From: Cephalopachus bancanus
Lineage: Eukaryota > Chordata > Mammalia > Primates > Tarsiidae
DNA length: 64,000 nt
Direction of reading: 5' to 3'
NCBI GenBank assembly: GCA_027257055.1
Contig: JAPVLO010000233.1
Coordinates: 1,054,001-1,118,000 of the forward strand
The notes beneath the pieces are model-generated. The model ran no database searches. It had not been told where the DNA came from and was given only the letters and a program-made list of their open reading frames with translations. This document shows, one piece after another, positions 1 to 12,687 of the stretch (the stretch's first letter is position 1; every line of letters begins with the position of its first letter). The translations under genes and the position numbers were made by a program.

Positions 1-1188
1 ACTGAAAAGACATAGAATGGCAAAATGGATAAAATATCATCAGGCAATAATCTATTGCCTTCAAGAGACTCATCTCACTAGAAAGGACACCCACAGATTC
101 AAAGTAAGAGGATGGGAAACAAACTTTCAGGTGAACGGAATACAAAAGAAAGGAGGAGTAGCAATCTTAATCACAGACAAAATACCCTTCAAGCTATTAA
201 AAATCAAAAGAGATACAGAAGGCCACTACATAATGATAAAAGGCTCAATCCATCAATAAGAAATATCTATCCTAAACATATATGCACCCAACATAGGTGC
301 GCCAACTTTCATAAAACAACTTCTTGGAAAACTAAAGAAAGATATTGACTCTAACACTATCATAACTGGGGACTTTAATACCCCACTCACAACCCTGGAC
401 AGATCATCAGGATAAAAAATCAGCAAGGAGATCCGGAACCTCAATGTGACTTTGGACCAAATGGACTTAATTGATACCTACAGAACACTCCATCCAAAGA
501 CCACAGAATACACATCCTACTCATCACCACATGGAACATATTCTAAGATCGACCACATACTTGGCCATAAATCAAGCATAAGCAAATTTAAAAGGACCGA
601 AATTCTACCAAACACCTTCTTGGACCACAGTGGAATAAAAATAAACATTGACACCAACAAAGTCCCCCCAAAACCCACAAAGACATGGGCACTAACAGCA
701 TGATGCTAAACAACTCCTGGGTCAACGACAAAATCAAAACAGGGATCAAAAGATACCTGGAAACAAATGAAAACGAAGAAACATCTTACCAAAATCTCTG
801 GGATGCCCTGAAAGCTGTAGTAAGAGGGGAATTTATATCCCTACAAACACACATGAAGAAAATGGAAGGAGCAGAAATTCACAACCTAACAAGCCACCTA
901 AAGAAGCTGGAAAAGCAAGATCACAAAAACCCTAATTTCAGCAGAAGAATCCAGATCACCAAAATAAAAGCCCAAATCCAGGACATAGAAGACAAAAGGA
1001 TAATACAAAAAATCAATGAAACAAAAAGCTGGTTCTTCGAAAGAGTAAACAAGATTGATGGTCCCCTAGCTAGACTGACCAAGAAAAAATGAGAAAAAAA
1101 CCAAATAAGCACAATCAGAAGCACAAAAGATGAAATCACATCTGACCCTGAAGAAATACAAAAGATCATTAGAGACTACTACGTACAC

Positions 1189-2286
1189 TTGTATGGAAAC
1201 AAACTTGAAAACCATAAGGAAATGGAGGACTTTCTGACATCACACAACCTACCTAGGTTGGAACAAGAAGAAATTGAGACCCTAAATAGACCAATAACAA
1301 TCAAGGATAGCGACTACGTAATAAGAAAACTTCCTACAAAAAAAAGTCCTGGTCCAGATGGGTTTCCAGCAGAATTCTACAAGACATTCAAGGAGGAGAT
1401 GATACCAATCCTACTGAAGGTATTCCAGGCGATTGTAAAAGATAGAACTCTCCCCAAATCATTTTACGAAGCCAACATCACATTGATACCCAAGCCAGGT
1501 AAAGATCCAACAAAGAAAGTGAACTACAGGCCAATATCTTTGATGAACATAGATGCTAAAATTCTCAACAAGATCCTATCAAACCGAATTCAGCAATACC
1601 TCTCAAAAATCATCCACCATGACCAAGTAGGCTTCATTCCTGGGATGCAAGGCTGGTTCAACATTCGTAAAACCATAAATGTAATTAAATACATCAATAG
1701 ATGTCAAAACAAAAACCACATGATCATATCATTAGATGCAGAAAAAGCTTTTGATAAAATCCAGCACCACTTCTTGATAAAAACCCTTGAACATCTAGGC
1801 ATATGGGGAACATACCTCAAAATAGTAAAAGCCATCTATGAGAAACCCACAGCCAGCATACTCCTAAATGGACAAAAATTGGAACCAATTCCCCTGAAAA
1901 CTGGAACTAGACAAGGATGCCCACTCTCTCCCCTCCTGTTCAACATAGAATTAGAAGTCCTGGCTAGAGCAATCAGAGAAGAGGAGGCAATCAGAGGTAT
2001 TCAAATAGGAAAAGAGGAAGGCAAGTTATCTCTCTATGCAGATGATATGATTGTGTACCTTGAAAACCCAAGAGAATCTGTCAAAGGCCTCCTTACATTG
2101 ATAAAGGCCTTTGGCAAAGTCTCAGGATACAAAATAAATGTACAAAAGACAATCGCATTTCTCTACACCAATAATAAACAAACAGAAATCCAAATAAAAA
2201 ACACAATTCCATTCACAATAGCCACACAAAAAAAAGAAATACCTTGGCATCTTCCTAACCAGAGACGTGAAAGACCTTTACAATGA
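1189..2286 (+). pseudogene. L1 ORF2 fragment: reverse transcriptase domain, 365 codons open
   Basis: The longest open frame in the window. It encodes the L1 ORF2p reverse transcriptase, which copies L1 RNA at a nicked target site. Visible landmarks in order: [15 protein letters not shown] (about residues 52-66), [23 protein letters not shown] (palm motif A, catalytic Asp), [14 protein letters not shown] (motif B) and [13 protein letters not shown] (motif C, about residue 285). The catalytic box is YADD, while the copy at 57.4 kb has FADD. The frame ends where ATACCTTGGCATC is read out of phase after an indel near 2230. It is part of a broken ORF2, so a functional protein is not expected. Confidence 0.9.
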
Positions 2287-3653
2287 AAACTACAAAACAC
2301 TGCTCAAAGAAATCAAAGCTGACACGAACAAGTGGAAGAATATCCTGTGCTCATGGATCGGAAGAATCAACATTGTGAAGATGTCCATCTTACCTAAGGC
2401 AATCTACAAATTCAATGCAATACCCATTAAATTACCAACAACATTCTTCTCAGACCTAGAAAAAACAACACAGGAATTCATATGGAAACACAACGTCCAA
2501 GAATAGCCAGAACAATCCTCAGCAAAAAAAACAAAGCAGGTGGTATCACAATACCAGACTTCAAACTTTACTATAAAGCTACAATCATCAAAACAGCTTG
2601 GTATTGGTACAGGAACAGGCATATAGATCAATGGAACAGAATTGAGATTCCAGAACCAAAACCTCAATTTCTAAACCAACTCATCTTCGACAAAGCCCCC
2701 ACCACCTACCAATGGGGAGAGGAGACCCTATTCAGTAAATGGTGCTGGGAAAACTGGCTGACCACATTCAGAAGATTGAAACAGGACCCTATCTATCCCC
2801 ATGCACAAAGGTTAACTCCAAATGGATCAGAGACCTAAATGTAAAACCTCAAACCATAAGAACCTTAGAAAATGAAGGACATACCCTCATGGAAATTGGA
2901 ACTGGCATCCAATTCCTGAACAAAACCTGAAACCCACAGGACATAAGAGAGAAGATAGACAAATGGGACCTTTTTAAACTGACAAGCTTCTGCAAAGCCA
3001 AAGAAACCATCAAGAGAGCAGGGAGACAGCCTACAGACTGGGAAAAAGTATTTGCCAACTCTAGGTCTGACAAAGGCTTAACATCCTGGATCTACAAGGA
3101 ACCGAAACGTACTGAAAAGAAGAAAACAAGCAACCCCATTATAAAATGGGCAAAAGATATGAACAGACACTTCACAAAAGAAGACATCCGAGCAGCCAAC
3201 AAACACATGAAGAAATGCTCAACCTCACTAATCATCAGGGAGATGCAAACCGAAACCACACTGAGATACCACCTAACTCCAGTCAGAATGGCAATTATCA
3301 ACAACCCAAAAAATAACAGCTGCTGAAGAGGGTGTGGTGAAAAGGGAACACTTCTACACTGTTCGTGGGAGTGTAAACTAGTGCAACCTCTGTGGAAAGT
3401 AGTGTGGCGATTCCTAAATGCTCTAAAAATTGACCTTCCATATGACCCTGCAATCCCCCTACTGGGAATATACCCTGAAGAGCACAAATCACTCTATAAA
3501 AAAGATACCTGCACACGTATGTTTATCGCAGCATTGTTCACAATAGCAAGAACCTGGAAACAACCATGCTGCCCATCAAAAGAGGACTGGATTTAAAAAT
3601 TGTGGTACATATACTCGATGGAATACTATGCAGCCATAAAAAAGAACAAAATC

Positions 3654-3954
3654 GGCCGGGCTGGGTGGCTCAGCCTGTAATCCCACGCCTTTGGGAGGCT
3701 GAGGTGAGTGGATTGCCTGAGCCCACAGGTTCGAGACCCGCCTGGGCAGACAAGACCTCATCTCTACAATAAATCAAAAAATCAGCTGGGCGTGGTAGCG
3801 CATGCCTGTAATTCCGGCTACTTGGAAGGCTGAGGCGGAAGGATCCCTGGAGCCCAGCAGGTCGAGGTTGTGGTGGCTGGGAGCGGCCACTGCACTCCAG
3901 TCTGGGCGACAGAGTGAGACTCCAACTCAAAAAAAAAAAACAAAAGAAACAAAC
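3654..3954 (+). mobile_element. Alu-type SINE inserted in the L1 3' region
   Basis: Dimeric 7SL-derived SINE starting GGCCGGGCTGGGTGGCTCAG, with an A-rich linker (TACAATAAATCAAAAAA) between the arms and GGGCGACAGAGTGAGACTCC at the end. It is flanked by a perfect target-site duplication, AAAAAAGAACAAAATC, at 3638-3653 and about 3955-3970. The duplicated sequence belongs to the L1, which proves that the Alu landed in the L1. Confidence 0.95.
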
Positions 3955-4285
3955 AAAAAAGAACAAAATCATGAATTTCACAGCAACCTGGATGGAACTA
4001 GAGTCTATAATACTGAGTGATCTCTCACAGAAACAAAGATCCGAATATCACATGTTCTCACTCATATAATGGACCTTGAACATCCAATGTAATACTATAA
4101 GAAAATGACTGACGGTACTGGGAAACTATGGGGGGAGGGGGGATGGGATTAACAGTAGCAAGTATCTGTCTGGGGATGGGAAAACACCTCTTATCAACAG
4201 GGTGCCTGAATGAAATGTAATTGTACACGTAACCCTTAACTGTACCCCACAAAACCATAATAAAAAATATTGATTAATTAAAAAA

Positions 4286-5015
4286 GAAGGTATGCAAATG
4301 GCCAATAAGCACATAAATGATACACAATGCCACTAATCATTAGGGAAATGCATATCAAAAACCATAATGAGACACCACTTCACACCCAATAGGATGGGTC
4401 CTATCAAAGAAAAAACAAAATGACAAGTGTTAGTAAGGTTACTGAGAAATTGAAATCCTTCTACACCATTGACAAAGTGTAAATTGGTGAAGTAGGGTTT
4501 TAAAGAAATATTTGTACACCCGTGTTTATTAGGGGAATATTTACAACAGTTAAAAGGTGAAAGCAATACAAGTACCCATCAATGGATAAAGGGATAAGCA
4601 AAATGTGGTATGTAAGTACATATAACTGGATATTATTCAGCCTTACAAAAGGAAGACAATTTTGACACATGATACAACATGGATGAAACTTGAGGGCATT
4701 ATGTTGAATGAAATACGCCAGTCACAAAAAAGACAAATGGTAAAATTTTACTTATTTGAGGTGCCAAGAGTAGTCAAATTTATAGCCATAAAGTAAAATA
4801 GTGATTCTTAGGAGCTGAGGGGAGAGGGGGCTGAGATGTTACTATTTAATGGGTGTAGAGTTTCAGTTTTGAAAGATGAAAATATTTCTGGAAATGGATG
4901 GTGGTAATGGTTGCATAACAATGCTAATAGTACTTGCTACTACTGTACAGGTAATTAAAATGGTTGGATGGGAAATTTTATGTTGTATTTTACCACAACA
5001 AAAAAACTGAGAACA
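4286..5015 (+). mobile_element. Older L1 3' end
   Basis: Diverged L1 sequence: GGCCAATAAGCACATAAATG, CACTAATCATTAGGGAAATG, a degenerate C-terminal ORF2 region (TGGATATTATTCAGCC) and a 3'UTR ending near AAAAACTGAGAACAA. It is clearly older than the 1-4285 copy. The subfamily was not determined. Confidence 0.7.
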
Positions 5016-5270
5016 ATTATAGTCATCTCAATGAGTGTGAACTAATATGTTGTGGTTTTGATTTGCATTTTTTCTGATAAATAATGATGTTGAACATCTT
5101 TTATTGTACCTATGGGTCACTTTTTGCACCTTCTTTGGAGAAATGTCTACTCATATCCTTTGCCTATTTTTAATGGAATTGTTAGTCTTTTTATTGTTGA
5201 GTTGTAAGAGTTCTTTATATTCTAGATACTAGAATCTTTTTTATAAGCTGGGTAAACAAAATTAATTATT
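5016..5270 (-). mobile_element. Old L1 fragment, reverse orientation
   Basis: Reads as reverse-strand L1 ORF2/3' region (TTTGATTTGCATTTTTTCTG, GAGTTCTTTATATTCTAGAT). The same old element probably resumes after the young L1 end, near 5836-6180. Confidence 0.6.
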
Positions 5271-5329
5271 AATAATTAAATAATTTTAAGTTTACTTGAC
5301 AGTGAATAATTTTCTTTTCTTTTTCTTAG

Positions 5330-5835
5330 ATTATTTATTTTATTTTAAAGATATGGGGTACAATTCAGAGTTAGGTATACAAATGGTCATTGTACACGTA
5401 AAGCTTGCGCCTCACTTTGGTCCCCACTTCACCTGGTTTGAGATCAGGTACCTTTATTGATGAAGTGTGCTCCCTCCCCTGGTGGTTTCCCACTACTGCC
5501 AGTTCCTTTCTTATAGCATTATGATAATTGTTCAGGGTCCATTTATGAGTGAGAACATGTGGTACTCAGTTCTTTGTTTTTGTGATAAATCACTGAGTAT
5601 TATAGACTCTAAATCCATCCTAGTTGCTTCAAAACTCATAAGTTTGTCCTCTTTATAGCTGTGTAATACTCCACTGTGTATATATACCACATTTTAAAAT
5701 CTAGTCCTCTTTCGAAGGGCAGCACGGTTGATTCCATGTTTTTGCTATTGTGAATAGTGCTGCAATAAACATGTTTGCCCATGTCAGATACTCGAAGTTT
5801 ATCAAGTATATGATTTGCAATATTTTCTCTCATTC
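5330..5835 (-). mobile_element. L1 3' end, 5'-truncated, minus strand
   Basis: Reverse complement of the young-lineage L1 3' end: the plus strand reads ATGGGGTACAATTCAGAGTT, then GAGAACATGTGGTACTCAG, and ends with a C-terminal ORF2 remnant. It is about 500 bp and was inserted into the older L1. Confidence 0.85.
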
Positions 5836-6180
5836 TATGTGTTTTTTTTTTTTCACCTTTCTGGATAATGTCCTTTGATACTCAACAGTTTTTTGTTTTT
5901 TTTTTTTCATCTTGATGAGTCAAATCTATTTATTTTCTTTCTTTGCTCATACTTATGGTTTCATGTCTGAGAATCCATTGCCAAATCCATGGTCATAAAT
6001 ATAGACTCCTATGCATTCTTATATATTTTTTAGCTCTTGTATTTATGTACTGATCCATTTTGAGTTGGTTTTTATATATAGTATGAGGTAGGTGGGCAAA
6101 TTCATTTTTTTGCTTGTGTATATCTAGTTAGCCTATAACCTCTTATTGATTAATTCACTATTGAAATATTTTTACATCCT
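5836..6180 (-). mobile_element. Old L1 fragment (continuation)
   Basis: Reverse-strand L1 motifs (GTCTGAGAATCCATTGCCAA, TGATCCATTTTGAGTTGG) consistent with the old L1 at 5016-5270 continuing after the younger insertion. Confidence 0.55.
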
Positions 6181-7270
6181 TTTTATAATCCTGAACTAAA
6201 ATTCATAGATGATAATCTTCTAATACATATACTTTCAATAAAGCCAAAATAGCACCGCATTGTAATATACTGAGAAATGAAGATGGGCATCTTCTAATCT
6301 GATAGTATGTTTTTCAGTATGCAAATATTCAGTCACTGTTATACCAGAAGACTTGAAGTACTTGTATGCCTGCATCTAGACACATACTGACTCTAGACCG
6401 GCATGTTTTGCAAGCGCGCAAAACTCTCATCGGTAACATGATTTTCTGAAACAAACAATTCTTGATTAGCAAAGCAAAGTACAATCTTCCCTTGATTTAT
6501 ACAGCAGTTGAATTCAGTGAATTGCAACACCATTCAAGAAATACATTGTTCCTATGTTAAAGAGAGTTAATTTAGATATCGAGACTCCAAAAAGGCTTTT
6601 CGCTTCCATGGGTGTTCCACCTCCGTGATTGCAAATCTGCGAGTTTGTCGAATACAGTATAATACCTTATGCATCACTATTCCACATGGAGCATCTTTGT
6701 CATTTTTTACTACATGCTGTCACTATTCACCACCTCACCAATCACAAAGACAAAAAGCACCCCCATTCATTTTGAAACACCTTTGCCATGTGTTGGCTAA
6801 GATGGTGTTTGCCAGGTTCCTCCTCTCTAAAATCGTTACTTTTCCCTTTGTAATTAATAAATATTTGAGGTGTGATAGTTTGACATGGCAAATATCTGGT
6901 TTCTTCTTAAACTTTTGCCCACTAATTTTTAATATCCATTAGCATATGTTGTCTACAATAATTATTTTATGGTATTCTTATGTTCCTATTCCTTTGACAG
7001 GCCACATCTCCCACCCAACTAAGAGTAGTTTCTTATTTTCTGTCACTAAAAGACTCACTAGGCTCATCTTGCATCTTCTCTGCCTCAGTCCTGGAATCAA
7101 CCACTTCTCCAAGGCACATCAGTTCCTTTTATTGAAGAATCATATTCAGAAACCAAGATCTGGGTGCTAGATATGCTTCTTGGTACCAGAATACCATGAC
7201 TTTTTGACTGTCTTAGCAGATACAGCTGTGAAATAAATGCATGGATACTAATTCGTATGTAAACCTAACA
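6181..7270. other. No gene or repeat recognised
   Basis: AT-rich sequence. Open frames of 74-105 codons occur on the plus strand (6625-6942, 6946-7170), but they have no recognisable domain and no supporting context. I treat them as chance. Confidence 0.5.
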
Positions 7271-7280
7271 CTCTCCCAAT

Positions 7281-7321
7281 CCATCCATCCATCCCTCCAT
7301 CCATCCATCCATCCATCCATT
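7281..7321. repeat. (ATCC)n microsatellite
   Basis: Tandem CCAT/ATCC units with one CCCT interruption. Confidence 0.95.
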
Positions 7322-7555
7322 TCTTAAACCATGTGTTCACACTGATGCCTCTACAAGACTGTAACTTTTTTCTCTGAAAGTGAGAAAGCTAATTCTCATT
7401 ATTTACTGTAGACTTACTTATTTTTTATACCCCTATATAGATGTAAAATAGTTGCACAATTGCTAACCCCACACCTAAAAAGGATAACTTCTGCTCTTGG
7501 AATTTGCTACACAATAAAATATTTTAGATGATATAGCACTCAAGAGAATGTATAG

Positions 7556-7650
7556 TTGTTCCCAGCTTGCAGATAACCAAGGGTCAAAAGAGGTAAGGTA
7601 ACTTCCCTAAGGTTAGACAGACATGGAGGTGCTCTAGGACCACCAGGTTC
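7556..7650 (+). mobile_element. MIR-type SINE fragment
   Basis: GTCAAAAGAGGTAAGGTAAC followed by TTCCCTAAGGTTAGACAGAC matches the MIR core pattern (gagaggttaagtaacttgcccaaggtcacac) as I remember it. Diverged and short. Confidence 0.5.
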
Positions 7651-7654
7651 AATT

Positions 7655-8160
7655 GTCTTTGCACGCTAACAGACCAATACACTGAAACAGCAGGAGCTAC
7701 AGCAGACAGAGTTTAACAGTCATAAAGCAGCTAAATGAGGACACAAAAAGCAACCTCAAATCTGTCTTCCCAAGGAGCCTGAAACTGGGGTTTTAAAGGA
7801 AATTTTAGTGGTTAGGGGGTTAGGAAGTTGGGGTAGCTGGTTATTTTATGGCATGGAAGAGGAAATAATGAGGATATAGAAATTCCAAGCTTGCTCCTCA
7901 CCAGGGGTCTTCAGACCAGCTGGCATCAGTGGACTCATTGGAATGCAGGATCTGGAAAACATCTCAGACGGAAAACTTGAGATTTCTTAATGTTAAAGAT
8001 ACTATCTAGAAACAACTGTGGGAAGTTAGGCCCTAGGGACAGGCTATGTGACTTTTAAGTAGCGAATAGCTATAAGGGAGTGGACTACAGGACGAGCTGG
8101 TAAATGCTTAGCCACTTTTCTAACTCAAAGCCTATGCTTTTGTTAAAAACCTAGCAATTT
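7655..8160 (-). mobile_element. Probable ERV1-class solo LTR, minus strand
   Basis: On the minus strand the sequence reads like the promoter-to-U5 part of a class I endogenous retrovirus LTR: TTTAAAACCCCAGTTTC (TATA-like), GGAAGACAGATTTGAGG, TTAAACTCTGTCTGCTG (polyadenylation region), then CAGTGTATTGGTCTGTTAGC. Borders are approximate and no internal retroviral sequence was seen next to it. The assignment rests on remembered LTR patterns. Confidence 0.45.
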
Positions 8161-9425
8161 AGTTTTAGTAATTTTATGCAGATAGTTTCAGAAGTCTGAT
8201 TCCAAAATTCATGTTCTTGTCTACAAACTACATAGAAGCAGAACTAACCCTTCTTCCAAACAAAATCTTATGTAAAGCCCCAGTATTCAAAACAAAATTA
8301 GAGTTGCCCTCATTGAGGGAGAGATAGAAGCCTTTCCCAGGATGGTGCTGAACTCTCTGAGAAATCTTAGGTTTCTAAGAAACTCTACAATGTATTTCCA
8401 CTTTTGACAAAACTCATTTTCTTAGAATAAGTCTAAGTCTAGGCATCAATAACCTGTGACTACAAATCAAGCAAAACCAACATCATAACAAAATGACAAT
8501 GGCTGAAGTCCCCATGTCCCACTTACTGCCCAAATTAAAACTGACAAGGACATTGTGGAATATGCTACTTCTAGTTGCTCCCAAGGCCAGCTGCTGTTAC
8601 CTGGGTTCTAACCCTTTCTCTTCAACCTATTCTGACATCTTGGCCCAGAAATGCTGTTGGTACCCAAGGTCTCACAAAGTCTACAGTGAACAGTACCGCA
8701 TTAGCTTCTGCCCTTCTTTGTTTACCCGTTACCTGAAATTTTATCAAGTCTCAAAAAAGTTTCTAGCTCATATTCCCTAAATCCTAAGATCTCGATCCCA
8801 CTGGAACTGGCTACTTTGGGACAGAGACCAGGTCTTCCTTTCAAATAAAGAACTTCAGTAACCTAGTTATAAAAGCAAAACTCCTATACTGATGTAAATA
8901 CTAATAAGGTATGGGAAGAGATGAGAAGAGCAATGTGGCTTAGACCAGCAACCTTCCAATGTTATGCAAATGGAGTTTAAAGCCATTCCAGGGAAGGAGA
9001 GTTTAAAGAAATTTACAGTATCTTCCACTTTCATAATGTGCTGCTCCCTAAAATTAATCTGCCCAGAACAATCCCATAATGAGGGGTAGTTCTTTCTATT
9101 CCCTCTTCTTTTTATAATTGCCCTTCTCTAAATTTACAAAAGAAATGCATGCCTGTCACCTAACCAAATCTTAATATCATGCATTATTTGCCCTGAGGTA
9201 TAAAAATCTTAAAGATGCAAAACAGTATGATCATTGAAAATATTGATTTTCTGTCTTGGAAAAATAATGATTCTAATGGCTAAGTAGTAAATAATTTTTC
9301 AAGCCAATAGGTTTCTAATTCTTTTGCTTTCAACAAAATTTAAAGAGAATCTAACAAAATTATCAACTGATAGATCACAAAGTAATTTAAAAAACACTTT
9401 ATTGCCAAAAGGAAAACAACAAACA
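8161..9425. other. No gene or repeat recognised
   Basis: Includes one 95-codon open frame at 8493-8780 with no recognisable domain. Probably old decayed repeat or unique DNA. Confidence 0.45.
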
Positions 9426-9429
9426 CACC

Positions 9430-10235
9430 TTTAAAAAGTGGGCAAAAGTCATGAAAGTCACCTCTCAAAAGAAGACATACGAGCAACCAACAGACACATG
9501 AAAAAATATTCAGCCTCACTAATCAGAAATGCAAATCAAAACCACATTGAGATACCACCTAACTCCAGTAAGAATGGCCATCATTAATAAAACACAAACC
9601 AACAGATGCTGGCAAGGATGTGAAGAAAAGAGAACACTTCCACACTGTTGGTGGGAATGCAAACTAATTCAACCTCTATGGAAAACAGTGTGGTGATTCC
9701 TAAAAGAATGAGAAATTGACCTTCTATGCAACCCAGTAATCTCCCTCCTGGGAATATACCCGGAGGAACTTAAATCATTTTACAAAAAAGATACCTGCAC
9801 ATGCATGCTTATTGCAACACTATTTACAATAGCAAAAACATGGTTGGTGCTGCCCATTGAAAGTAGACTGAATTAAAAAAATGTGGTACATATACATGAT
9901 GGAATATTATGCAGCCATAAAGAAGGACAAAGTTACAGACTTTGCAGCAACTTGGATGGATTTAAGGTCTATAATACTCAGTGATTTATCACAGAAACAA
10001 AGAACTGAATACCACATGTTCTCACTCATAAGTGGACCCTGAACATTTATCATAATACTATAAGAAAGGGATTGGCAGTAGCCAGAAACTGACCGTGGGG
10101 GGGCACATAACATCAATAAGGGTACCTGATCTCAAACCAGGTGAAGTGGGGACCAAAGGGAGGCCCAAATCTTACCTGTACAATGACCACTTGTATACCA
10201 AATCCTGAAATGTACCCCACATCTTTAAAAATAAT
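9430..10235 (+). mobile_element. L1 3' end, 5'-truncated
   Basis: Starts in the ORF2 C-terminus (AAAGTGGGCAAAAGTCATGA) and contains CACACTGTTGGTGGGAATGC and CTGGGAATATACCCGGAGG. It ends AATGTACCCCACATCTTTAA plus an A-rich tail. About 0.8 kb, frames broken. Confidence 0.9.
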
Positions 10236-10239
10236 TTTA

Positions 10240-11261
10240 AAAAGAAGAAAAAACCATCGTATTATGAAAATTGACAAGTATGCACAAACATAGTGAGAAC
10301 TGTGTAATAAATTCCTGCATACCCATCATTAGCTTCAAAAATTATCAACATTCTGTCAGTTTTGAAAAGATATTTGAAAACATGATCACTGCATGAATTT
10401 TGTCATATATTTAGAAAGAATTCAAAGAATCGCCATTGTTACTTAAAAATAAAAGCCCTTCCACTCCCATATATTTATTTATGTAATAGGATTTCTTGGT
10501 ACTTATATCTGTAAAAGATGAAAAAACAGAAGAGAATAGATGCTAAGCCCTGTTTCATTCCAGGATTTTATTAATACATGGATACACGAATTAATCAAAA
10601 GCACAAGAGCCCAGATATCTAATTAAATATCAATTTACAGTAAAGTTTTACTTTTTACAGTCAATAATTTCTTAATCAAGTTAGTAAAATACTGATGTTG
10701 CTTTAATCAACCATTTGCTTCTAGTTGTTATAATAACATCATAGCCATATAGAGTCTTGATCACAGAAATTTAACTTTTGAATATATTCTTGTACTGTTT
10801 CTCATTGAAGATATGTTTGATATGGTGACTAATTAAATGTTTTTAGTTATAAGATAAAATGGAATGAAAATACTAGCTCTAAGAGTAAAAGGAACAATAT
10901 GAAATTTCTGTTCAATATTATTTACATTTTTTTAAAAATCAAAAGCAATGATATTAAATGGCAAAGGGATCTTATTTCCTGTGATACATGTAACAGAAGA
11001 CTCTAACAGTGATGTAACAGTTTTATTTTAAAACATCAATTTTAAAGGACACCAGAAATTAGAGTTTTTGCAACTTATAAACATTTTAGATACCAATGTA
11101 AAATTTGTAGGAGCATATAAAGTTTTACAAAATTCTTATAAAATGTTTAATGTACACTGGGAGATAATTGTCTGGCTATTAACTTGGTCATCCAAAATAC
11201 CATTTTAGCATAAGGAGAGGAGAAAGATTGTGTGTATTGAGGAAAAGAGTGTTCTCTTTTC
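10240..11261. other. No gene or repeat recognised
   Basis: AT-rich, no long open frame, no repeat that I can name. Confidence 0.5.
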
Positions 11262-11563
11262 TTTTCTTCTTTTTTTTTTTTTTTGAGTTGGAGTCTCACT
11301 CTGTTGCCCAGGCTGGAGTGCAGTGCCACACTCACAGCCACCCCAGCGGCGACCCGCTGGGCTCTGGCGATCCTTCTGACTCTGCCATCCAAGTTGCCGA
11401 AACTACAGGCGCATGCTACTATGCCCAAATGATTTTGGATTTATTGTAGAGATGAAGTTTCGCCTAGTTGCCTGGACTGGTCTCAAACCTATGGGCTCAG
11501 GTAATCCACTTGCCTCGGCCTCCCAAAGTGCTGGGGTGACAGGCTGAGCCACTGAGGCTGACC
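11262..11563 (-). mobile_element. Alu-type SINE
   Basis: Plus strand begins with a T tract and GAGTTGGAGTCTCACTCTGT and ends CAGGCTGAGCCACTGAGG. Flanks carry a near-perfect duplication: AAGAGTGTTCTCTT (from 11245) and AAGAGTGATCTCTT (11564-11577). Confidence 0.93.
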
Positions 11564-12670
11564 AAGAGTGATCTCTTCATGTTTATTTTGAGTCTTGTGA
11601 ATAACGTATGTACTATCCATGTTTAACTCCCCACAAGACCACCAGAAAACCTACTGCCTCATGCTAAAATAGGTTTATTGGACCTATTGAAGTAAGGGAG
11701 ATGCCACCTTAAGATCCTTTTGTGTCTCAGAACAAGGATGTCAGAGGAGGACATTTATTGATTGGGGTCCAATTAATGCAGTGTAGGGTTAGTCATTCAC
11801 AGCGCGAAGCTGCATAGTTCAAGACATGATTGATTGGGATTGGTGTACACAGCCATGGCAGAACTTTCAAGTTAATCCAGATACTGTCACTATCATCTGA
11901 CAAGCCAGCTGTGAGCCTGGATCAATTGGTTGGCAGGAGTTTGTTGAAACAGATTCATATTATTTTACAGCTTTATCTGCCTGGACAAAAATTCGTAGGA
12001 CAAAGAGTTAAATCCTGCTGGCACTGGTGATCCCAACTGTCAGTTCTACTGGTTAAGCTATGTAGATACAAGAAGGTTCGTTTCTCAACAGACTATCTCC
12101 ATATATGTAAGTCGAGCTAAGGTGCCTAGATGTTTATAAGAAAAACAGACAAGTATGCTTGCCTAAGAGAGGTCAATACCATTCCAGGCTCTGAGTTTAG
12201 TAAGAATGAAAAAGTTAGAGATATTACTTGTTAAAGGAATACTATATTTGATGAAGTGTAGACTAAAAATAAGTATGTCCTTAAAATGCTAACAAGTTGG
12301 TCTAGATTCTCCTTGCTCCTGGCCTTCAGTAAAAAGAAAAGAGTTGAAGCACTAAAAGGTTAGATTTGGAGACAAAAAGCAAAAAGAGGACATGCTGTGT
12401 GTGTGGGATGCACATTCAGAAGGTGGAGGTGCAAAGTCCTGGCCTCACTGCAGCCTCCCCGACTCAGTCATCTGGCCAAGAACTGTTCAGACATCCATGC
12501 TGATGGTTTCAGGGTTAGGGTGGAGGAGCCAGAAGTCATCTTGGCTTGGCAAAGCCTCACTGCTCATGTCTTGGTTGCCAGCTGACCACATATCGTCCCA
12601 TGAAGTGCTTCCGGCTTAAATTTCTTCTCTTCATTTGTAGAAGATTTTAGCTTAAAATATTGCTTCCCAT
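11564..12670. other. No gene or repeat recognised
   Basis: About 1.1 kb with short open frames only (60-75 codons). Composition suggests a decayed LTR-type repeat, but I cannot assign it. Confidence 0.4.
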
Positions 12671-12687
12671 AGGATTCTTTTACTCTT

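Larger units (their letters stand above)
1..4285 (+). mobile_element. LINE-1, 3' portion (ORF2 + 3'UTR), cut by the window start
   Basis: A young L1 that enters the window inside the ORF2 endonuclease domain and runs to its 3' end. Reading frames give endonuclease (LQETHLT near base 60; GDFNTP near 370), reverse transcriptase (1189-2286) and the C-terminal region (to about 3600). The 3'UTR has a G-rich tract near 4130 and ends in CCCCACAAAACCATAATAAA plus an A-rich tail. ORF2 is broken by point stops and indels, for example a TAA at 257-259 where the copy at 55.3 kb has a glutamine codon. An Alu is inserted at 3654-3954. It is a dead copy with a well preserved RT segment. Confidence 0.95.

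Noticed and set aside
1189..2286. Reverse transcriptase as a possible retron, group II intron or DGR
   Set aside because: Motif order, flanking endonuclease and C-terminal domains and the 3'UTR are those of LINE-1 ORF2.
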